This document shows positions 35,752 through 41,369 of a stretch of DNA of 41,369 nucleotides, in pieces (position 1 is the stretch's first letter; each line of letters starts with the position of its first letter). The translations under genes and the position numbers were made by a program. The stretch lies in contig JAAEMV010000609.1 in assembly GCA_024225195.1 (NCBI GenBank), positions 1 through 41,369 on the forward strand. Direction: 5' to 3'. This stretch comes from Planctomycetaceae bacterium (lineage in GTDB: Bacteria; Planctomycetota; Planctomycetia; Pirellulales; Pirellulaceae). Under the pieces are notes generated by a model. The model was given only the letters and a program-made list of their open reading frames with translations, was not told the origin of the DNA and ran no database searches.

Positions 35752-37104
35752 TTAGGCGGCTGCTTTGCCGGTTTTAGGCTGGGCAAGGAACTCTGCCTGT
35801 TGCTTCCAGGTATTCGTGATAAGCGATTCAGCGATTCCTAATTGATTTGAAAACTCTGTGACTGCTTCTTCGGACCAGTTGAGAATCTGTTTGTAGGAGT
35901 AAATGCCGCAGTCGTTTAAGCGAGCTTCGAGTATTTCCGTGACTCCGGAAATGAATTTCAGATTATCTGGTTTTTTCGGAGGTGAGGTGAATAGCATGCC
36001 TCGCTGGGCGTGTTTTACGAGATGCCCTTGATGCTCAGCGTCATATTGCTGAGATTGGGATTTTCTTTGCTCCATCGCTTTTGCAAAGGAAATGATTGCA
36101 GAGTCTGCTTCTGCAACAGATTGTTGGTTGGCAAGACGCGCTAAAAGTTCCACACGTTCTTGTTGTAGTTGATCATTTTTGAGTCTGAGATTCTCGATCG
36201 TTTCAGATGATTCTAATTCTTTTGCTTTTTGCGCAGTCAGTCTATTGTTTGCTTCTTCGTCTGATTGAAGGTTAGCCCGCCTTAGGTTATCGATTTCGTT
36301 TGACAATTCCTGCTGTGCTGACAGGATATCTTGTTGCTCGTTTTGAAGAGTTTGGTTTGCTAATTTAAGTTGCTTGTTTTCAATTTCTACACCCTGCATG
36401 TGAGATTCGTACTGAGAGATTCTCAAACAGGTAGCTTTTAGATTTTCAATTTTTTTGTTGAGTTTGGCCGTTCGGGAATTGGATTCCATTAATGCGGATT
36501 CAGAGACCACTAGATTTTTCTGAGAGACGTCCAGTTCAACGGCGAGGTCTTCGAGGTGTTTGTCGGTCTTCTTAATTGACTCTGCTTGGCTGCAGATTCG
36601 ATGTTCGAGGCGACTTATCCGTTCAGAATATTCGTCCTCTTTTTTACCAAGGGACTCTTGGTTCCGTTTGGTGATTGCATGGATGGTAGATTCCTGGTTT
36701 TCAAGACGTTTCTTGAGCGCCGTGTTTTCTGCGATCGCTTGTTCCAAGTCAGCCGTTGAATCGAATCGTTCATCGTCGACTTTGAGCACGCCACTCTCTT
36801 GAAGTGGTTCGCTTCGCGGTTTGTCCGTGCCTTCTCCAGAGCTAGGTGAAGCATGCTGCGACGTGTCGTTTAGCTCATCGCAAAGTCGTTGCAAAACATT
36901 GAGTTGAGAGGTTTGACGTTGGAACCGGTCGTTTAATTGACGGTGGGTCGCGTGGGCGAGCGTCAGGCTGGCGTGGAGATCGTGGTTGTCCTTCTTCAGC
37001 GACTGCTGCAATAAGGTCTCATTGCGTCTGTCGCGGTGCCAAAGCAGGTACCCAGTCAGAAGACCTGAAAATACGAGTATTAGATTTGTCATGTAGTCCG
37101 GCAT
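35752..37104 (-). CDS. Membrane-anchored coiled-coil protein with C-terminal helix-hairpin-helix domain
   Basis: About 450 residues. A single membrane segment near the N-terminus (LILVFSGLLTGYLLW) is followed by heptad-like coiled coil with many Gln, Glu and Asn over roughly 40-340, then a C-terminal helix-hairpin-helix unit (FISGVTEILEARLNDCGIYSYKQILNWS... to the end), resembling the DUF4332-like repeats of the 4.8-8.4 kb protein and FEN1-like HhH units of COG3743. The start ATG 37104 has GGAG ten bases before it; ATG 37149 has none. Likely anchors the inner membrane and reaches into the cytoplasm, perhaps binding DNA or a partner protein; function inferred only. Confidence 0.7.
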   Translation of the reverse strand: MPDYMTNLILVFSGLLTGYLLWHRDRRNETLLQQSLKKDNHDLHASLTLAHATHRQLNDRFQRQTSQLNVLQRLCDELNDTSQHASPSSGEGTDKPRSEPLQESGVLKVDDERFDSTADLEQAIAENTALKKRLENQESTIHAITKRNQESLGKKEDEYSERISRLEHRICSQAESIKKTDKHLEDLAVELDVSQKNLVVSESALMESNSRTAKLNKKIENLKATCLRISQYESHMQGVEIENKQLKLANQTLQNEQQDILSAQQELSNEIDNLRRANLQSDEEANNRLTAQKAKELESSETIENLRLKNDQLQQERVELLARLANQQSVAEADSAIISFAKAMEQRKSQSQQYDAEHQGHLVKHAQRGMLFTSPPKKPDNLKFISGVTEILEARLNDCGIYSYKQILNWSEEAVTEFSNQLGIAESLITNTWKQQAEFLAQPKTGKAAA

Positions 37105-37324
37105 AGCAGCTCCGTCGGGCGCTGAGTTCAATCCGATAGCCGCTAGCATTCTGGTAAGATGTAACGGTTACGCTCTTTATTTCGGTCGGATCTAAATCGC
37201 AACGATCTCCAGCAAAATTTGCGGTAATGACGGAAGTTTTCAGTTTGTTTCAGCCGTGTCTAGCATTTTGTGCTTGGCCAAACCGAAAACCTGGGGAATA
37301 GCGGCCGAGATAGATGTTTTCGTA

Positions 37325-38770
37325 TTACAGCCAAAAAGGCGCTGGCAAAAGGAAGACATGGTTTTCAAAAAGGCTCAACGCACCATTCCAACTCACATAC
37401 CGCGTGAGCGTGAGAATGATTGCGAAAGCGAATGCGACGGGAACTGAGGCAAGCAGCATTGGATATCTGAGCCACCAACGACGTGAACAGGTGGCAGTTT
37501 CCCCACGTCGATAGGCCCATCCAAGAGCAAGTCGAGCCGGCCAAGAGAAAATAATAAAAACGAGACTCAGTGTCCAAAGGAGTTCATTGGGGATTGTCTC
37601 AATCTTAAGTAAAAACAACGGCAAGGCGAGAACGAGACTGACTGTTAAGGCGAAGAGATGAGCGATGGGTGCGCGGCCAAAATTTCTCCAAACTTGCCCC
37701 ACTTGAAAAAATCGAACTAACTTGCCGTCAACCGAGAAATGGGTTTGTAAAAATAAAAGGGTGCCAAAGATTGGTATCGCAAATAAAACTCCGAGAATAC
37801 CAAACAGAATCGAGAGCCCGCTTTCTTCATAGCTTGCAGCTACCAAAAGCAAAGTAGGAATCAGAAGCCAGGCAAAAGACCCGACGAAGCCTTTGAGGCC
37901 TAACAGCATATAATATCTTAAATTTAGACTCGCAAAGAAATTCCATGACTTGTCTCTGGCGGTAGTGTAGATGTTTTCATTGCGTAATCTGGAAAGCAGG
38001 ATTAATGGCGGAAACCAGTCTCCGATCGGTTTTGCGTTGCTGATATCTTTTTCGATGTTGGGGGCAACTATTCCAAGTGTGTATTTGATGATGAAGCGGA
38101 TTGCCTTGATACCTGTCAGGCGGCGAGCCACCCAGACGAAAAGCGAAACGGGTGCGATGAGGGGCCAAAAAAAATAACGCAGCCGAGCACCGCAAATGAG
38201 CGCAGTGAAGATATGGCAGACTGACAAAATGATGAGCAAGTACAGGCAATTTTTTGCAATCAAGGTTTCGGAACTGCTTGAGTCGATCAGGTAAGCTTCT
38301 TGCCAGATGCTGGAGAGAAGCCTTACAGGTAAAAAGGTCAGCCAGCAGCCTACGATCACGCTGCCAAGTTTTGAGGCTTTTGAAAGTCCAATCATTGCAT
38401 CGCGAAAAGTCCGCTGTCTCGCAAGTCTCCCAGAGACTTCGATTAAATACCCGAAACTAATGAATTGTAAGATTGGAATACTTGCCGTTATCGCAAGTAA
38501 AATAACAATGCTAACGACGCCAAATATGTGAGATGCGAAGGTTGATAAAGCACTCATCAATCGAAAAGGCCAGCTCTTCCGTGACGCGGAAGCAGGACAG
38601 GGCATCGAGTCGTTGCGCGTAATGCTGGTGGTAGGGGAAAGGTTTTCCAGAGCACCGGGGGAGGGGGAGGCTGGGGAAAGGTGGCCGATTTGACCAGGCT
38701 GCGCCGGTAGGCTCGCTCCTTGCGGTTGGCGTTGAGTAATCTGATTATCAAAATCACCTGAATTGGTCAT
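37325..38770 (-). CDS. Polytopic membrane protein, unknown function
   Basis: 481 residues. About 75 disordered, Pro/Ser-rich residues precede several hydrophobic segments (about 80-110, 138-155, 170-190, 200-225, 290-320, 325-350, 370-390, 400-420 and 435-460), consistent with a multi-pass inner-membrane protein. A large polar loop lies at about 235-285. The sequence IKAIRFIIKYTLGIVAPNIEKDI and the GRLARQRTFRDAMIGLSKASKLG stretch look conserved but no family is recalled with confidence; it resembles the DUF4013-like planctomycete membrane proteins. The start is ATG 38770; ATG 38605 is the alternative. It is 221 bases upstream of the coiled-coil gene on the same strand. Confidence 0.65.
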   Translation of the reverse strand: MTNSGDFDNQITQRQPQGASLPAQPGQIGHLSPASPSPGALENLSPTTSITRNDSMPCPASASRKSWPFRLMSALSTFASHIFGVVSIVILLAITASIPILQFISFGYLIEVSGRLARQRTFRDAMIGLSKASKLGSVIVGCWLTFLPVRLLSSIWQEAYLIDSSSSETLIAKNCLYLLIILSVCHIFTALICGARLRYFFWPLIAPVSLFVWVARRLTGIKAIRFIIKYTLGIVAPNIEKDISNAKPIGDWFPPLILLSRLRNENIYTTARDKSWNFFASLNLRYYMLLGLKGFVGSFAWLLIPTLLLVAASYEESGLSILFGILGVLFAIPIFGTLLFLQTHFSVDGKLVRFFQVGQVWRNFGRAPIAHLFALTVSLVLALPLFLLKIETIPNELLWTLSLVFIIFSWPARLALGWAYRRGETATCSRRWWLRYPMLLASVPVAFAFAIILTLTRYVSWNGALSLFENHVFLLPAPFWL

Positions 38771-39036
38771 TTGAAATGAACGATTAAAAGAAAAGGATTT
38801 GATAATTTCCAGAGGTTACAAAACTGAAGGTCTCATTGTCGAGTATAACTTAATAGCGGTTGCTAGATAACCAAACCCACGATTGGGGAAGCTTGTTTCG
38901 AATAAGATGTAAATTTGGGACGTATCTTCAGGTTCATTTTGAGCCAACTTTGGTTTTCGGCCTGAGCCCTGTTTATCTTGAACTTAGAGCCAGTATCTAA
39001 ATCCGATAGGGGGCGCGAGAGCGTTCATTGCCGATC

Positions 39037-40680
39037 ATGAAAGATATGTTTTTTTTGAGCTTGGTATTTGGCGGGATAGCTGCGCTTACATTTTCATTGA
39101 CGCGAGTGGAGAAGATTGCTGCTCCCAGATCTGCCAAAGCCAATGATCTCGTTTTAGCGGATATCGACCTAGTTGCCGAAGCGATTGACTCCGCGTTTGC
39201 CGAGGAATGGTCGGCTCGGAATTTGTCTCATGCAGATCAAGTAAATAACCTTCTGGTAGCTCGGCGGATATCTCTTGGAATCGCCGGGACGATACCCTCG
39301 TTAGCTGAAATTCGTGAATTTGAATCACTGCCTGAGTCGGAGCAAATCGACTGGTGGGTTGCCCGATTGTTGGAAGATCGCAGGACTAGTAACTACCTTG
39401 CAGAGCGGTTGACGCGTGCCCTAGTCGGTGTCGAGGAAGGCCCGTTTTTGATTTTTCGTCGTCGTAGGTTCGTCAGTTGGCTATCGAACCAATTGTTTCT
39501 AAATAAACCTTATGATGAATTAGTTGCCGAGATATTGACGGAGGAAGGCCTTTGGACGGACGCTCCGGCGGTCAATTTTTACACGCGAACAATCTCGCAA
39601 AATGAGGAAAGTAATAAGCCTGATCCGGTGCTTTTGGCAGGGCGAACTTCCCGCGCCTTTCTTGGAATGCGAATTGACTGCTTGCAATGTCATGATGATT
39701 TTTTAGATACGGTTGAATTAGGGAATGCGGAAGACTTGCGGAGCGGGACTCAGCAAGATTTTCATTCCCTCGCGGCATTTTTTAGTGATGTAGAGAGTTC
39801 GCTGCTTGGCATCCGAGATGTAAAGGAGCACCAGCCTTATGAATATCAATTGCTGGACGAGGACAAGGCTTCCGTGATTGTCCCGATGGTTCCCTTTCAC
39901 GCAGAATTAGATGGCAAAGAAAGTAATCAACGGACGAGGCTTGCTAATTGGGTAACTCATCAAGAAAACCGCCCCTTCGCTCGGGCGGCCGTTAATCGAA
40001 TGTGGGCAATTATGTTCGGACGCGGGTTGATCAACCCCGTCGATGAGATTCCTCTAGGCGGACCGTTTCCAAAGGTGTTGGAAATTTTGACGGATGATTT
40101 TGTCAGTCACGGTTATGATTTGCATCGTCTAATTCGGGTCATCAGCTCAACGCAAGCTTTGAGATTAAACAGTGCAGCTGAATTCACGGTCACGCCGAGT
40201 CATGAAAATTTAGTCGCTGTTTTCCCAACGATTCGACTGCGTCCGGAGCAGGTGGCTGGCGCTATCGCGCAATCTACGAGTTTAACCACGATCAACTCGG
40301 GGGCGCACATCACGACGCGACTAATGAAATTCGGCCAGCAGAACGAGTTTGTTAGTCGTTTTGGTGACCCCGGAGAAGATGAGTTTAGCGATCGGGGAGA
40401 AACTGTGACTCAGCGGTTATTAATGCTGAATGGTGAGATGGTTGGCGAGCGGTTAGAGAATATTTTAAACGCTCCTTCCCACTTGGCCAGTCTGTCGCCA
40501 GACCTCGATACGGCTGTCGATGTTATTTATTTGACAACGCTGACGAGGCATCCGAATGAGGAGGAGAGGAAACAAGCAGTGAGTGGGTTGAGCGGGCAAA
40601 ACCGCGAGCAGCGTGGCGAGGAAGTGATCGATTTATACTGGTCGTTATTAAATTGTGCTGAGTTTCGATGGAATCATTAG
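39037..40680 (+). CDS. DUF1549/DUF1553 planctomycete protein with a CxxCH motif
   Basis: About 547 residues: an N-terminal membrane or signal segment (MFFLSLVFGGIAALTF), a DUF1549 part (about 45-270) with CLQCH (Cys218, Cys221, His222 counted from a possible TTG start at 39028), which could bind heme or metal, and a DUF1553 part (about 300-545; ANWVTHQENRPFARAAVNRMWAIMFGRGL is its core). The usual N-terminal cytochrome c-like domain (PSCyt1) is absent. The start is ATG 39037 or TTG 39028. The pair DUF1549/1553 and DUF1501 is characteristic of planctomycetes; function unknown, likely extracytoplasmic. The DUF1501 gene follows after 89 bases. Confidence 0.9.
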   Translation: MKDMFFLSLVFGGIAALTFSLTRVEKIAAPRSAKANDLVLADIDLVAEAIDSAFAEEWSARNLSHADQVNNLLVARRISLGIAGTIPSLAEIREFESLPESEQIDWWVARLLEDRRTSNYLAERLTRALVGVEEGPFLIFRRRRFVSWLSNQLFLNKPYDELVAEILTEEGLWTDAPAVNFYTRTISQNEESNKPDPVLLAGRTSRAFLGMRIDCLQCHDDFLDTVELGNAEDLRSGTQQDFHSLAAFFSDVESSLLGIRDVKEHQPYEYQLLDEDKASVIVPMVPFHAELDGKESNQRTRLANWVTHQENRPFARAAVNRMWAIMFGRGLINPVDEIPLGGPFPKVLEILTDDFVSHGYDLHRLIRVISSTQALRLNSAAEFTVTPSHENLVAVFPTIRLRPEQVAGAIAQSTSLTTINSGAHITTRLMKFGQQNEFVSRFGDPGEDEFSDRGETVTQRLLMLNGEMVGERLENILNAPSHLASLSPDLDTAVDVIYLTTLTRHPNEEERKQAVSGLSGQNREQRGEEVIDLYWSLLNCAEFRWNH

Positions 40681-40769
40681 TTGAGATTCTGTATCGCAAT
40701 CCTGAGGGTTGCCAAGAGGATTGTTGTGTTTGACTACTGTGACTTTTAAAAGATGGACTGCTTGGTGCT

Positions 40770-41369
40770 ATGATGGTGAATTCAACAGATTTTATTCAAA
40801 AGCAACAAACTCATTTTCACCGCCGTTCATTGTTGAAGATGGCGGGGCTAAGTGGTTTGTCATGGTTGACCCCACTGGCTACGCGTCTTGCGAGGAGTGC
40901 CGAGGCCGACCAAAGGGGAAAGGCAAAGTCGTTAATCGTCTTATGGCTTGAAGGCGCTCCGAGTCAGCTTGAAACTTTCGATCCGCATGAAGGCACTACG
41001 ATCGCTGGCGGAAGTAAGGCCCGAAGAACCAGTGTGGATGGCATCAGGCTGGGAGACGGGTTGCAGCAGGTTGCTGAGCAAATGGAGCATATCTCATTGA
41101 TTCGGTCGGTGACCAGTAAAGAAGGCGATCACGAACGAGCGATTTACAACGCTAAAACTGGCTTTCGGCCGGATCCGACATTGATTCATCCATCCATTGG
41201 GAGTGTCATCTGCCACCAGATGAATCAAGAGCAAGATCGATTGGTTGATATCCCCCGCCACATTTCGATTTTGCCCAGCAATACACCAGGACGGGGTGGT
41301 TATCTTGGGGATCAGTTCGACGCCTTCAAGGTGTTTGATCCAGTCCAGCCAATTCCTGATGTGGCAGCG
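40770..41369 (+). CDS. DUF1501 protein (N-terminal part; runs off the window)
   Basis: An uninterrupted 200-codon frame from ATG 40770 to the window edge. A Tat-type signal is present: HFHRRSLLKMAGLSGLSWL (residues 16-34). The DUF1501 core begins with KSLIVLWLEGAPSQLETFDPH and continues with GDGLQQVAEQMEHISLIRSVTSKEGDHERAIYNAKTG. DUF1501 is in the alkaline-phosphatase-like superfamily, common in planctomycetes and coupled to DUF1549/1553 as here. An overlapping frame at 40709-40951 in another phase is a shadow. The C-terminal half is not in the window. Confidence 0.92.
   Translation, partial: MMVNSTDFIQKQQTHFHRRSLLKMAGLSGLSWLTPLATRLARSAEADQRGKAKSLIVLWLEGAPSQLETFDPHEGTTIAGGSKARRTSVDGIRLGDGLQQVAEQMEHISLIRSVTSKEGDHERAIYNAKTGFRPDPTLIHPSIGSVICHQMNQEQDRLVDIPRHISILPSNTPGRGGYLGDQFDAFKVFDPVQPIPDVAA

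Noticed and set aside
35726-35753. Possible bidirectional terminator between the acyltransferase and the coiled-coil gene
   Set aside because: The AAAAGAGG/CCTTTT pairing has mismatches and only a three- to four-base loop, so it is too weak to call.
40709-40951. 80-residue plus-strand frame
   Set aside because: It overlaps the true DUF1501 start in another phase; the DUF1501 frame continues to the window edge with Tat signal and family core.

Overview
The window reads as chromosomal DNA of a planctomycete, most likely a Pirellulaceae-type member with a moderate GC content. The evidence is gene content: two DUF1080 (3-keto-disaccharide hydrolase-type) proteins, a DUF1549/DUF1553 protein directly followed by a DUF1501 protein, large coiled-coil and helix-hairpin-helix proteins, and many GTG/TTG starts. 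I saw no tRNA, rRNA, CRISPR array, insertion sequence or prophage. The lineage is an inference from families, not from a marker gene.

Layout. 1-4.4 kb: the tail of an unrecognised gene, a ZIP metal transporter, an SRPBCC protein, a double DUF1080 protein and a DinB-like protein. 4.8-8.4 kb: a 1194-residue SMC/YhaN-like protein with eroded ATPase motifs and a duplicated DUF4332-like tail. 8.4-13.2 kb: central carbon metabolism, with ATP-dependent PEP carboxykinase, divergent prpB-prpC of the methylcitrate cycle, and 6-phosphogluconolactonase. 13.2-16.9 kb: a phytanoyl-CoA dioxygenase-type protein, two lipoproteins (one with a transglutaminase fold), a TorD-like chaperone and a small membrane protein. 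16.9-19.5 kb: a minus-strand argB-argF-rph run in which argF is interrupted by one in-frame TAG. 19.7-23.0 kb: a 1105-residue fusion of fatty acyl-AMP ligase, acyl carrier protein and alpha-oxoamine synthase. 23.5-26.9 kb: an unknown protein, GAPDH with a clear terminator, a methyltransferase and a TPR-like protein. 27.4-32.3 kb: a BRCT-MerR-TPR fusion, an outer-membrane beta-barrel candidate and a USP-DUF389 membrane protein. 32.7-38.8 kb: a DUF1080 protein with a repetitive tail, a WS/DGAT-like acyltransferase, a membrane-anchored coiled-coil/HhH protein and a polytopic membrane protein. 39.0 kb to the end: the DUF1549/1553-DUF1501 pair, the latter cut by the window edge.

How the genes fit together. 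PrpB and PrpC would turn propionyl-CoA plus oxaloacetate into succinate and pyruvate, and PckA, divergent from them, links oxaloacetate to gluconeogenesis; GAPDH and Pgl serve glycolysis and the pentose phosphate route. The FAAL-ACP-AONS protein could activate a fatty acid, hold it on its own carrier and condense it with an amino acid, giving a sphingoid-like amino-ketone from one polypeptide. The most noteworthy points are that fusion, the amber codon in argF, the degenerate ATPase with DUF4332 repeats, and the BRCT-MerR-TPR fusion.
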